Source: Peribacillus sp044761665 (GTDB lineage: Bacteria > Bacillota > Bacilli > Bacillales > DSM-1321). Taken from it: a stretch of 64,000 nt of DNA. Shown here one piece after another: positions 34,689 to 43,461 of the stretch (the stretch's first letter is position 1; each line of letters begins with the position of its first letter). The position numbers and the translations under genes are program-made. Where the stretch lies: NCBI RefSeq assembly GCF_044761665.1, contig NZ_JBIWCW010000007.1, positions 1 to 64,000 on the forward strand. The letters are read 5' to 3'. The notes below the pieces were generated by a model. It worked only from the letters and a program-made list of their open reading frames with translations. It did not search any database and was not told the DNA's origin.

Positions 34689-35153
34689 ATGGAGTATCGA
34701 ATCGAAAATCTTGATTTTGATTTAAAAGTTATTGGAAAAGGGAAGGTAGTTAAAACAAGTAGAGCCTCTAAAACAATTCCTACGCTTTGGAGTAGTGCCA
34801 AAAAAGATGGATTTATGCAACGATTGATTGTTATGTCCTGGGAAGATCCAAAATGTACACTTGAAACTCTTTTGGGCGTTTGTGGAAAAGAGGCAGCCAT
34901 TACGGATGAAGAATTTACATACTTTATGGGCGTCCGATATGATAGAGAGGTTCCAAGTGATATGGAAACGCTCTTTATTCCCCATAGGACCTGGGCCGTT
35001 TTTCCAGGTATAACGAATGCTTGGAAGCGATTATACACAGAATGGGTTCCAACCTCAGGATATACACTTGCTGATATACCTTGTATTGAATGTTTTTATC
35101 CACCAAAGCATAGACCTAGAAACGAACTTTGGGTCCCTGTCATCCCTAAATAA
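34689..35153 (+). CDS. GyrI-like / effector-binding-domain protein
   Basis: A 154-residue stand-alone effector-binding domain: opening YRIENLDFDLKVIGKG, centre GVCGKEAAITDEEFTYFMGV, conserved IPHRTWAVFPGITNAWKRLY and late ECFYPPKHRP. Known: GyrI-like domains bind small hydrophobic ligands in AraC/MerR regulators; stand-alone ones act as drug-binding or hydrolase proteins. The start at 34689 has only a distant RBS (AAAAGGGG). Monocistronic. Confidence 0.78.
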   Translation: MEYRIENLDFDLKVIGKGKVVKTSRASKTIPTLWSSAKKDGFMQRLIVMSWEDPKCTLETLLGVCGKEAAITDEEFTYFMGVRYDREVPSDMETLFIPHRTWAVFPGITNAWKRLYTEWVPTSGYTLADIPCIECFYPPKHRPRNELWVPVIPK

Positions 35154-35312
35154 ATAGTAGGGTCCTTATCGAATCCGGTGTGGTAACTGCCATGAGAAGA
35201 CCGCCAACTGGTGGACTTTCTAGAATCACACGTTCCATACAAGGGAGAATCTATCCTTCATGTAAAGGTCCATTCTTTGAACATAGAATGAAGATAGAAA
35301 GTAGGGAGGCAA

Positions 35313-35825
35313 ATGGTTAGTCACAAGTATGATGAGTTTATTGAAATTGCAAGAAAACTAAACGATTTGGATATTATTCCATTGTTAATGGGTTCCGTTG
35401 GTTTAGAAGCTGTTACGGGAAAGAGTTGGGATGCTCAAGACTTAGATATTCATGTGCCTGGTGATAAAAGAGGGTGGGAAGTGCCGCCTGAATTATCTAT
35501 ACATAACTGGATTGATATCGTGAACATCATGAATTCAATGGAATATAGCCTAATAGATTTGCATGAACATGAGTTCTATAAAGAGGGGGTATCAGTAGAG
35601 TTCGGGATTATTGACACTTTACCAAATTTCGCAGGAGTACAATTAGAGGATTTAGAAATACATCAAAAGAGGAACGTGAAGTATTATTTACTAAATCCTG
35701 AGCAATATTTATGTGTTTACGAGTCTTCTTCTAAGGATAGTTACCGGGCAGACAAAAACAATCATAAAGATCTTAGAAAAATAGATTTCTTAAAAAGTAT
35801 AATAAATAATTCACGGATACGTTAG
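35313..35825 (+). CDS. Nucleotidyltransferase-fold protein
   Basis: A 170-residue protein with the pattern MGSVGLEAVTGKSWDAQDLD, i.e. GS plus a downstream DxD-like pair (AQDLDIHVP) typical of nucleotidyltransferase-fold proteins. A later acidic VEFGIIDT may complete the metal site. No substrate can be named. TAGGGAGGC precedes ATG 35313. A partial copy of this gene and its upstream sequence lies at 40962. Confidence 0.65.
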   Translation: MVSHKYDEFIEIARKLNDLDIIPLLMGSVGLEAVTGKSWDAQDLDIHVPGDKRGWEVPPELSIHNWIDIVNIMNSMEYSLIDLHEHEFYKEGVSVEFGIIDTLPNFAGVQLEDLEIHQKRNVKYYLLNPEQYLCVYESSSKDSYRADKNNHKDLRKIDFLKSIINNSRIR

Positions 35826-35893
35826 CGGAAATAGGATTAGATTAATAGATCAAGTAGTCTGTTTATGAAAACGTTATCTAAAGGATGATTTAC

Positions 35894-36364
35894 ATGAATA
35901 AAAAAAGTATCATACAAGAAAAAAGGAATTTAGTGGAATGGTCGCGTTCTTTAAAGGATATTTCCAATGAATTATGGGTGAAACCATTCTATAGTGGCAG
36001 TTGGGGTACCTCAGAAGTAATATCTCATTTAATGTATTGGGACAAATTTATGATGGAAAATAGGATTACATATATCCTAAGAAATGAATGCATTCCTATA
36101 ATAAATATAGATGTTGAGGCTATGAATAAAGAGGCTGCTGAATACGCCAGAGCAGGAATAACTAAAGAAGACCTTTTAAATCAATTTATTTTTGTTTGTG
36201 AAGAGCTGGTTAACCTAATAGGTAAAATCCCTGAAGAAAGATTTTTTCAACCTCTTCAAGGCAAAGAACATATAACTCTTAGCGAATATTTGGTAGGAAT
36301 GATAGACCATGATCTGAAACATAAAATACAAATTGAGATACATATAAACAAGAACAATTATTAA
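35894..36364 (+). CDS. DinB-like metalloenzyme
   Basis: A 156-residue four-helix-bundle protein: SWGTSEVISHLMYWDKF supplies the first His and VGMIDHDLKHKIQIEIH the other two, the three-His metal site of DinB/YfiT proteins. Such proteins act as metal-dependent thiol (bacillithiol) transferases or hydrolases. ATG 35894 follows AAAGGA at 9 nt; ATG 35885 is too close to the site. Next to, but probably not in operon with, the NTase gene. Confidence 0.78.
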   Translation: MNKKSIIQEKRNLVEWSRSLKDISNELWVKPFYSGSWGTSEVISHLMYWDKFMMENRITYILRNECIPIINIDVEAMNKEAAEYARAGITKEDLLNQFIFVCEELVNLIGKIPEERFFQPLQGKEHITLSEYLVGMIDHDLKHKIQIEIHINKNNY

Positions 36365-36615
36365 AGTTTTTAACGGGAGGTGTTAGCCAAAAAAAGCTCC
36401 CAATTGGCGGTCGTTTGAAGGGTCAAAAGTCAGTAAAAGCGACTTTTAGGCCAACCTCTTTCAATGTACGATTCTTAATATAATCATACATTCTAATTCA
36501 ACTAAAATACTCCTCTTGATAATAGAAAATAATACTACTTCAACTAAGAAGGATAAATAATTTGCTATCTCGAATAACAAAGAAATAAATTACATTTGAG
36601 TTAGGGGAATTATCT

Positions 36616-37434
36616 ATGGGGACTATTATTGACTATTACACACAGTTTGATGAATGGGGGCGACTTGATCGTGAACCATTAGAATTTCAGGTCAATTGGC
36701 ATTACATTCGAAAATATTTACCTCAAATAGGTAAGGTACTGGATAATGGTGCTGGACCAGGGAGATATGCAATGAGATTAGCTCAGCAAGGATACCAAGT
36801 AACTTTGACCGATCTTGTGCCAAGGCTTGTTGAGATCGCACAAGAAAAGGCTAAGGAAATGGGGGTTTCAGAACAATTTGGAGGATTTCATGTTGCGGAT
36901 GCAAGAGATCTTTCAGCTTTACAAGAAAATCATTTCGATGCTGCTCTCGCCCTTGGTCCAATGTATCACTTACAATTAGAACAAGATCGCAATAAAGCAA
37001 TTCAAGAATTATACCGAGTGACAAAAAAAGAAGGTATTGTATTTGTAGCTTTCATGCCGAGAATAAGACATGTACTATCATCGTTGTTATCCCCAGAAAA
37101 TTGGAAACCAAATGATAACATGGAATCTATACTAGATTTTATGAATAGGGGTGAGTTTAATCATAGTGATAAAGGACGGTTTACAGGAGCTTATTACTTT
37201 AACATTGAAGACATTCAACCCTTTATGGAGTCTCATGGGTTCGAGACAATAAATCTAATTGGATCATCGAATATAGGAACTCTTCTATCAAAAGAGCAGT
37301 GGGCATATTGGCAAGATAAAGGAGATACTGAGTTTGGACAACTAATTGAGTTGTTAATAAAAACAGCGTCTGACCCAAATATTTTAGGCGTATCATCCCA
37401 TATTCTTTATATAGGGAGGAAAGAAAAAAATTAA
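36616..37434 (+). CDS. Class I SAM-dependent methyltransferase
   Basis: The 272-residue product has motif I KVLDNGAGPGRYAMRLAQQG, an acidic residue after strand 2 (LTDLVPR), motif II DAALALGPMYHL and a C-terminal helical region. It is a Rossmann-fold methyltransferase of unknown substrate; small-molecule acceptors are likely. Preceded by GTTAGGGGAATTATCT, a weak but well-placed site. Monocistronic, with a strong terminator downstream. Confidence 0.83.
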   Translation: MGTIIDYYTQFDEWGRLDREPLEFQVNWHYIRKYLPQIGKVLDNGAGPGRYAMRLAQQGYQVTLTDLVPRLVEIAQEKAKEMGVSEQFGGFHVADARDLSALQENHFDAALALGPMYHLQLEQDRNKAIQELYRVTKKEGIVFVAFMPRIRHVLSSLLSPENWKPNDNMESILDFMNRGEFNHSDKGRFTGAYYFNIEDIQPFMESHGFETINLIGSSNIGTLLSKEQWAYWQDKGDTEFGQLIELLIKTASDPNILGVSSHILYIGRKEKN

Positions 37435-37475
37435 ATTAATCTTAAAACGTATCAAAATGGTGCACTTAGCTCCAT

Positions 37476-37506
37476 AAGAAGGCCGCCGATTGGCGGCCTT
37501 CTTAAT
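37476..37506 (+). terminator. Terminator
   Basis: AAGAAGGCCGCC pairs with GGCGGCCTTCTT around GATT. Variants of this hairpin occur at 41351 and, degraded, at 33390 and 36403. Confidence 0.8.
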
Positions 37507-37607
37507 GTACGATTCTTAGTATAATCATACATTCAAATTCAAATAAAAAAATACTCTTGTTCAACTATCGGGGCAGTTTAGTTGAAGAAGGACTTAATAA
37601 TTTTTAG

Positions 37608-37871
37608 TCTAAATATCCACAATATAATGAGACAAGAAGTGCTATCTCCATCTATATAAACGTCATTATTGCGCAAGCTAATGAAGACAACTCCATTCAA
37701 CTAAATAAGATTTCTGAGAAAAAAATACTTTCGATGATAAATTCTTTCGGTATATTCAGTAGAAAACTTGTTCTTTTGGAGGATATTAACTATATCGATA
37801 CAAATATTTCTGCTCTGACACAACTACAACATATCAAGGCCATTTATTTAGCTGCTTTAAACTCTGAATAA
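37608..37871 (+). pseudogene. Start-less 87-codon frame
   Basis: After TAG 37605 an open frame runs to TAA 37871, encoding SKYPQYNETRSAISIYINVI, a central FSRKLVLLEDINYIDTN and a Leu/Ala-rich end. Composition is convincingly protein-like, but no start codon lies near its beginning. Probably the C-terminal part of a decayed gene. Family not recognised. Confidence 0.4.
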
Positions 37872-37910
37872 ACGTTTCAAGCAGCTTTTATTTCACCCCT
37901 TCCAAACCAT

Positions 37911-38460
37911 TCAATAATCTTTTGAGAAAAATTTAGTTAATTGGTAAGCCATTTCCTCAGCGCTTTTTTCATATCTTGTTTTTTTCCAATGATATATCAT
38001 ACCCATTGTGGCACTAGAAGAAAACGAGAGATACAGTTCGAAATCTGTTCCTTTAGTGACATTACGAGCAATTACTTCGTAATGCAAGTCCAATAAACAA
38101 TTAGTAAATTTAATCAAATATTTAATAGGTGCATTTTCAGATAGAAGTACATCATAAAAATCCCGATGCTTTATAATATGTTGGAATAAAGGAGTCACAC
38201 TTTGGTTATTAGGGTTATCAAGATTTTCTAATACAAGTTGAGACTCTACTTTTAACTCCTCCATTAAATTCGTGAAATGCTCCATAAATAAATCGTCTAT
38301 ATTCATATAATGTGCATAAAATGTAGATCGGTTAATGTTTGCTAGTTTGCAAACTTCAACAACCGAAATATCACCAAATGTTTTTTTAAAAAAATAAATC
38401 CACAAAATGTTTATGAAGCAGGCTCTTTGTTTTAATCACACGTAAATCATTTGTATTCAT
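37911..38460 (-). pseudogene. TetR-family regulator, frameshifted at a T7A7 run
   Basis: GGAGGAGGATAAG precedes ATG 38460. The first 24 codons (MNTNDLRVIKTKSLLHKHFV...) end at a TAA formed in the run at 38381-38394. One base less in the T run would join them to the remaining 162 codons, which encode KKTFGDISVVEVCKLANINR with STFYAHY (TetR helix-turn-helix) and a ligand domain. Divergent from the SDR gene at 38631. Could be a pseudogene, phase-variable or read through by slippage. Confidence 0.75.
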
Positions 38461-38630
38461 CTTATCCTCCTCCACCCTTAAAATTATTCTACATGTTTTA
38501 ATATAGTGTTGGTTAAACTACATTTAGATATCTATTGTTTGTTGTGAATTGACGCATATTATTATAATATTAACGTACACGTGTTGATTAAAAACACAAA
38601 GAATTCTTTGTTAAAAGGAGCGATTAGATT

Positions 38631-39380
38631 ATGGGTTTATTAGAGGGTAAGGTAGTGATTATTACAGGTGCAGGGTCAGGAATGGGACGAGCACAATCCA
38701 TTCTATTTATTCAAGAAGGGGCAAAGGTAGTGCTTGCAGATCTTAATCTGGATAGCATTACTAAACTAAGTGAAGAATTATCACCAGATGGAGATAGGGC
38801 TCTTGCAGTAAAGGTAAATATCACTGACAAGAATGAAGTTGATAATTTGGTTAGCCAAACAATAGAGAAATTTGGTCAAATTGATATTGTGTGTAATACT
38901 GCAGGGTTATTTGACAACCACGTTCCGTTACTGGAAACTTCTGAAGACCTTTGGGATAAAGTGATGAGTGTAAATACAAAAGGACTTTTCTACATTACAA
39001 AAGCAGTATTGCCATATATGATTGAAAAAGGAAAAGGTGTTTTTGTAAACGTAGCATCAGTAGCAGGTTTGAGTGGAAGTGGCGGAGGAATTGCATATAC
39101 AGCATCAAAACACGCTGCCATCGGTTTTACTAGACAGTTGGCGACAGCTTATAAATCCCAAGGCATTCGTGCTAATATAATATGCCCTGGATTTATAGAA
39201 ACACCAATGACAGCAAAGCAGTTAGAGGACCCTGTTATAATGGAAGCAGTAACAAGACATAGTGGAAGAATAGGGAAACCTGAAGATATAGCAAAGGCAT
39301 CCCTTTTCTTAGCAAGTGATTATGCAGACTATGTTAATGCGGTACATATACCTGTAGATGGTGGTATGATAATGGGCTAA
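38631..39380 (+). CDS. SDR-family oxidoreductase
   Basis: A 249-residue classical SDR: TGAGSGMGRA cofactor motif, NTAG, VASVAG Ser, YTASK catalytic Tyr/Lys and PVDGG end. The acidic residue in LADLNLDS favours NAD(H). Together with the YhfK-like and DoxX genes downstream and the divergent TetR gene it forms a regulated cluster seen for electrophile or quinone stress. AAAAGGAGC precedes ATG 38631. Confidence 0.85.
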   Translation: MGLLEGKVVIITGAGSGMGRAQSILFIQEGAKVVLADLNLDSITKLSEELSPDGDRALAVKVNITDKNEVDNLVSQTIEKFGQIDIVCNTAGLFDNHVPLLETSEDLWDKVMSVNTKGLFYITKAVLPYMIEKGKGVFVNVASVAGLSGSGGGIAYTASKHAAIGFTRQLATAYKSQGIRANIICPGFIETPMTAKQLEDPVIMEAVTRHSGRIGKPEDIAKASLFLASDYADYVNAVHIPVDGGMIMG

Positions 39381-39584
39381 TAAGTATAGCTGAATTATGT
39401 TTATATTAGATGACTGGACCCCATATTGGTTCAGTCTTTTTTATATTCAAATTAAAACTTTGCAAAATTTATGTCGTATATACGATATTTGCATCATTTT
39501 TGTTGGTGGTCGAATTCTACTTTTCATTCTATACTATTTATACAACAAGTGTTGGATATACAAAATATGTTGGAGGTGAGTGAC

Positions 39585-40229
39585 TTGAATATTACAGTCT
39601 TTGGAGCAAATGGTCAAATTGGACGCCATTTCATCACATTCGCTCTGCAAAATGGCGATATTGTGAAAGCCATCGTCCGTCGTGAAGGTGCATTAGATAT
39701 GACACATCCGAACTTAGAAACAATCGTTGTAGATTATAACAATCATGAACAGATGACACATATAATCGCTGGGCAAGATGCTGTTGTCAGTACACTAGGT
39801 CCGAGTTTATCAATGAGTCGAAAAGTTTTTGCGTTACCGATTACAAAGGCTCATGACATGATTTTACGTGTAATGGAAGAACAAGGTGTTAAACGTTTGA
39901 TTACTCTTGCTACGCCAACAATAAAATCAGCAGATGACATAAAACAAGTGGTTACAGTGATGCCTAATATCATGGCGAAAATTCTTTACCCAACTGGTTA
40001 TGCAGAAATGAAGGCGATTGAACAGCTCATTCAAAAGAGCAAAGTGGATTGGACGGTTGTACGAATCATTAATCCAAATATTAAAAATGATGGTAAAGGA
40101 TATACGTTCACACTTGGGGATACAGCTGGGAAAATGTCAATCTCACGTAAAAACGTAGCAATTTGCATGGTTGAAGCATTACGAAAAGATGAATGGATTG
40201 GCAAAATGCCGATTGTTTATAACAAATAA
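39585..40229 (+). CDS. NAD(P)-binding protein, YhfK-like
   Basis: The 214-residue product begins NITVFGANGQIGRHF, the glycine-rich dinucleotide motif, and follows the atypical SDR/NmrA-like pattern (VSTLGPS, LITLATPTIK). TTG 39585 is chosen as start: TGGAGGTGAG lies 5 nt upstream, and the Rossmann strand begins there. Longer in-frame starts upstream would add a non-conserved 38 residues. Likely a redox partner in the SDR/DoxX operon; substrate unknown. Confidence 0.8.
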   Translation: MNITVFGANGQIGRHFITFALQNGDIVKAIVRREGALDMTHPNLETIVVDYNNHEQMTHIIAGQDAVVSTLGPSLSMSRKVFALPITKAHDMILRVMEEQGVKRLITLATPTIKSADDIKQVVTVMPNIMAKILYPTGYAEMKAIEQLIQKSKVDWTVVRIINPNIKNDGKGYTFTLGDTAGKMSISRKNVAICMVEALRKDEWIGKMPIVYNK

Positions 40230-40243
40230 AGGAGGAAATGAAT

Positions 40244-40588
40244 ATGCCAATTTTAACGTGGATTTTACAAGGACTTTTAGCCTTAATGATGATAGGTGCA
40301 GGTATGGGAAAGACGTTTGGTTCGAAAATGCATATTGAAGCGTTTAAACAATGGCAACTGCCACAATGGTTCCGTGTTGTCACTGGAATTGTTGAATTAG
40401 GGGCTGCAATTCTTCTTATTATTGGTTTCTGGAACAATACAGCTGCCATTATTGGTGCAGCGATTTTAGTAGCAGTAGGAATTGGCGGTGTCATTACACA
40501 CGTTCGTGTGAAGGATTCAATGAAAGCAACAGTAACGATTTTAGTATTAGGTGTTTTAGCACTTATTTTACTACTAATCTTAGTTTAA
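40244..40588 (+). CDS. DoxX-family membrane protein
   Basis: A 114-residue, four-helix protein with the DoxX opening ILTWILQGLLALMMIGAGMG and GIVELGAAILLIIG. DoxX-like proteins are small quinone-linked membrane proteins. ATG 40244 follows AAAGGAGG at 8 nt; ATG 40238 is 2 nt away. Begins 15 nt after the preceding stop, so it is in the same operon. Confidence 0.82.
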   Translation: MPILTWILQGLLALMMIGAGMGKTFGSKMHIEAFKQWQLPQWFRVVTGIVELGAAILLIIGFWNNTAAIIGAAILVAVGIGGVITHVRVKDSMKATVTILVLGVLALILLLILV

Positions 40589-40961
40589 GTAAGTGTACAT
40601 CGTGTCAACACTTCTTAATAAATCACAATGATAGATCTCTGCCATTAGACTGCATAAGACCAGCTTCCTACATCAGATCTTATATTAACTAAAAAAGAAA
40701 AGGGCTGCCACTTGGCAGACTTTTTGAATGTACGAGGCTTAATATAATCATACGTTCATATTCAAGGGAGAAACTACCCTTAATGTACAAAGGAGCAGAA
40801 TAGTTTTATAAAAAACACGTTACAAAAAGGGATTATTACTACTGAGACGAATAGATAATAATTAGATGAAGTTCAGTGTTGGCTTTTAAGGCTTTATCGG
40901 AACTAAAGGGGCAATTTTTGAACATAGTTATAGTGAAATAAAGAAGAAAGTGGAGAGGCAA
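40589..40961. other. Intergenic region, old duplication
   Basis: AAAGGGCTGCCACTTGGCAGAC at 40697-40720 is a terminator-like hairpin. From 40730 onward the sequence resembles 35190-35312 (for example CATTCTTTGAACATAG versus ATTTTTGAACATAG), so the duplication that made the pseudogene at 40962 included upstream sequence. No gene recognised. Confidence 0.45.
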
Positions 40962-41149
40962 ATGGATAATCACAAGTATGATGAGTTTATTGAAATTGCA
41001 AAAAAACTAAACGATATTGAAATTATTCCATTGTTAGTGGGTTCCGTTGGTTTAGAAGTTATTACAGGAAAGAGTTAGGATGCTCAAGACTTAGATATTC
41101 ATGTGCCTGGTGATAAAAGAGGGTGGGAAGTGCCGCCTGAATTATCTAA
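40962..41149 (+). pseudogene. Truncated copy of the NTase-fold gene
   Basis: Matches the first 62 codons of the gene at 35313 at most positions (YDEFIEIA, IIPLL, DLDIHVPGDKRGWEVPPELS). Codon 39, Trp in the intact gene, is TAG (41076-41078). Homology stops abruptly at 41149. Both defects make it inactive. Confidence 0.85.
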
Positions 41150-41204
41150 TATAAATATTAATATCTTTGATAATTTCCCATAATGCTTCATCGTTTGTTT
41201 TCAT
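41142..41204 (-). pseudogene. N-terminal gene fragment at a recombination junction
   Basis: AAGAGGAGTG precedes ATG 41204 and a 20-codon frame MKTNDEALWEIIKDINIYIR. The frame ends inside the truncated NTase copy, so an unrelated gene was cut at the same junction (near 41149). Family not recognised. Confidence 0.45.
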
Positions 41205-41695
41205 TTATTCACTCCTCTTCTAAAAAAAGTTCTATCCTCATATTGTCAGATATACTGGTAATCAAAGAATTTCATATTATTGATCTGTTGTATATAAGTA
41301 ATCTTTTTTCTTCAATTTGAATTTATGATTATACTGAAAATCATACATTTAGAAGACCGCCAATTGGCGGTCTTCTTAGGGTGCAAACGCCCCCGTTAGC
41401 TTAATTTAGAACTTCAGTACATCTTCCTTTCAAAAGAAAGAAAGTTTGCCTTCAATTTAAATTTAATACAAGAAAAATATTGGTATCAAAAATTGTTGGT
41501 GAATAAGCTAGCAATCAACAAGGGGATAGAAGGAGATAGAGAGCTTAAGGATTATATTTCATCGAGAAAAAAGTTAGGAAAATGCTTAGAGATAAGGATG
41601 AACGACAGCATTTTAAAAATTGGTTAGAAGCTAAACTATAATAATAAACTTTGTGAACACAGATAATGACTATATTAAAGGTCTTGTTTGTTGAA
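41205..41695. other. Intergenic region with repeat
   Basis: Hairpin AGAAGACCGCCAATTGGCGG with GGTCTTCTT at 41351-41378 followed by the second 44-bp repeat (41374-41417). Beyond it, 41430-41640 contains only short frames broken by stops. No gene could be supported. Confidence 0.5.
41374..41417. repeat. 44-bp dispersed repeat, copy B
   Basis: Second copy of the sequence at 33403-33446, two mismatches. Confidence 0.8.
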
Positions 41696-41905
41696 TTAGG
41701 GTATTAAAAGGGGCAATAGGATAACTATAAATCCAGCCACTAATAAGAGCGTACCAAAAATTCGAGATAATAAGTTTTCGTCACCTGAAACTCCATTCCA
41801 CAAAATGAGATTCACTAAGAAGAGGGCTTTTTTCTTGAGTACTAAAAAACCTATAAACATAATAAAAACCCCAATTAAGATGGTCATTATAGTTTCTATT
41901 ATCAT
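41696..41905 (-). CDS. Small two-helix membrane protein
   Basis: A 69-residue protein with two membrane helices (TIMTILIGVFIMFIGFLVL and IFGTLLLVAGFIVILLPLL) joined by a polar loop (NGVSGDENLL). GGAGGTGA is only 3 nt from ATG 41905, so an inner start at ATG 41887 is possible. Function unknown. Confidence 0.6.
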   Translation of the reverse strand: MIIETIMTILIGVFIMFIGFLVLKKKALFLVNLILWNGVSGDENLLSRIFGTLLLVAGFIVILLPLLIP

Positions 41906-42090
41906 TCACCTCCAGTAATAATCTTATATACTTTAACATGAATATCCAATTATTTTTCTTTATTCACGTTAAAAAGGCGGCACAAGGCCAGTTTCCAAGA
42001 TTAGATTATGTTAACTTAAAGAAAGAAAATTCCAACAATTGAAGTGACCCCTAAAATTTAGACATGGTTATTTCGCTAGGCAGTCTGTTG

Positions 42091-42137
42091 GGACAGAGTT
42101 CGATATTGTATCGGACTCTGTCCTTTTAATTTTTTCT
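42091..42137. terminator. Terminator
   Basis: GGACAGAGT pairs with ACTCTGTCC, followed by TTTTAATTTTTT on the plus strand. Confidence 0.7.
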
Positions 42138-42166
42138 TAATAGATTTGTTATTATAGTACCATTTG

Positions 42167-42753
42167 CTATTCCATCCTATACACTTCGTCCGTCAAACCC
42201 ATCTTCTGCATTTCTGCTTTCACATATTCCTTCAATTCATCATCGTCCTGTATGAGGTAGAAAAATTGCAAGTTTCGAATAGTCGCCAATTTGGTTGCCT
42301 CGTCATTTCTCTTGAAAAATGCTCCAAGTCTTTTAGATTGATTGTTGAATCACGATTCATGGAAAACGTCTCATGAGTGGCAACTGCATGAGTACTTACG
42401 ACCCCTAAGGTATCAAAAGTAGGGATGGGGGCCATTTTTTTTCTTTGCTCAGGTACTATCACTTCGACATATTCATATAGATCATCAATGGGTTTTCGGT
42501 TAAGTTCCTGTTGAATCCTGCTACAGACATAGGTACTTTGCTCAGAGTGCTCAGGGTCCGCCTCTGCTTCTTTGGCCACCCACTTTAAAAACTTATCATA
42601 GTCCTTCTTTTTTGAATAATTTAGTAGGTTCTCGATCATCGATGCATCTTTCAAGGTGAGGACGACATCTATAAATTCTGCAAGGTTTCTAGCTATGATT
42701 TTCACGTGATCTCCGAAATTCATGGGGCTAATGCTTTTCGTGTTTTTAACCAT
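42167..42753 (-). pseudogene. Hypothetical gene with one frameshift
   Basis: The frame from ATG 42753 (MVKNTKSISPMNFGDHVK) runs to EHFSRE near 42315; there an A run of three instead of four shifts the frame. In the shifted frame the protein continues NDEATKLATIRNLQFFYL and DELKEYVKAEMQKMGL to TAG 42167. Restored length about 195 residues, mostly helical, no signal peptide. Family not recognised. Either a pseudogene or a sequencing indel. Confidence 0.6.
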
Positions 42754-42780
42754 TCTGAGGTGGGAATTCTAGTAAATTAT

Positions 42781-42810
42781 ATGTTAACTCATTTTATTTT
42801 TAGTTGACAT
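42781..42810 (+). promoter_or_regulatory. BirA operator 1 (before bioY)
   Basis: ATGTTAAC-N14-GTTGACAT, the Firmicute BirA box with one mismatch in the dyad. Its right half supplies TTGACA (42804-42809), 16 bp before TATAAA (42826-42831), so the repressor would cover the -35. Known: biotinyl-AMP-loaded BirA represses biotin genes at such sites. Confidence 0.85.
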
Positions 42811-42876
42811 ATATATTCAGGTGATTATAAAGTTATAGTATCGTTTTAGGTTTATCAATTGTTAGGAGTGGTTCTC

Positions 42877-43440
42877 GTAAAAATTAAGGAAATGACGTAC
42901 ATCGCTTTATTTGCGGCTGTGATGGGGGTATTGGGGCTGATTCCACCAATCATGTTAACTTTTACTCCTGTCCCTATCACTCTTCAAACGTTGGGAGTCT
43001 TGCTTGCTGGGGGAATTCTGGGGGCAAGGCTTGGAGCGCAGAGCCTTATTGTATTCTTGTTCATTGTAGCAGCAGGTATGCCGGTATTATCAGGGGGGCG
43101 TGGTGGAATCGGTGTTTTTGTAGGACCAAGTGCAGGTTTTTTGGTTGGATATGTTTGTACGGCTTTTTGTGTAGGATATGTGTTATCACGTTTTCGTAGA
43201 TTAGAATTTAAACATATTTTACTTACGAATCTTACATTTGGAATCTTCATTAATTACCTATTCGGGATACCTGTTCAAGCATTCGTCCTGAGTCTGCCGC
43301 TTCTAGAAACGATAAAGGTAAGTCTGATTTATATCCCTGGGGATGTTTTGAAAGCTATTTTAGCATCGTTATTAATTTTTAAGCTTCGAAAGTATCCAGT
43401 ATTTAATCGAAATTTGTCGAAAGCGGTTAAAGCGTCTTAG
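42877..43440 (+). CDS. bioY: Biotin transporter substrate-binding subunit BioY
   Basis: A hydrophobic protein with about six helices and the BioY patterns EMTYIALFAAVMGVLG, PVPITLQTLGVLLAGGILG and GFLVGYVCTAFCVGY. It takes up biotin, alone or with an ECF module. The start is unusual: homologous N-termini (MKxKEMTY, recalled) align with GTA 42877, 8 nt after AGGAG; GTA is not a known start. The next ATG is 42892 and a TTG lies at 42859 before the site. Coordinates mark the alignment, not a proven start. Confidence 0.85.
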   Translation, partial: VKIKEMTYIALFAAVMGVLGLIPPIMLTFTPVPITLQTLGVLLAGGILGARLGAQSLIVFLFIVAAGMPVLSGGRGGIGVFVGPSAGFLVGYVCTAFCVGYVLSRFRRLEFKHILLTNLTFGIFINYLFGIPVQAFVLSLPLLETIKVSLIYIPGDVLKAILASLLIFKLRKYPVFNRNLSKAVKAS

Positions 43441-43461
43441 CGTATTGAAAGGAGAATTCAG

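Noticed and set aside
39397..39579. 60-codon frame before the YhfK-like gene
   Set aside because: No ribosome site; it covers the leader where the TTG 39585 start is well supported.
41400..41641. Long C-terminal fragment before 41641
   Set aside because: Careful frame checking shows several stops; only short pieces remain and no consistent frame can be claimed.
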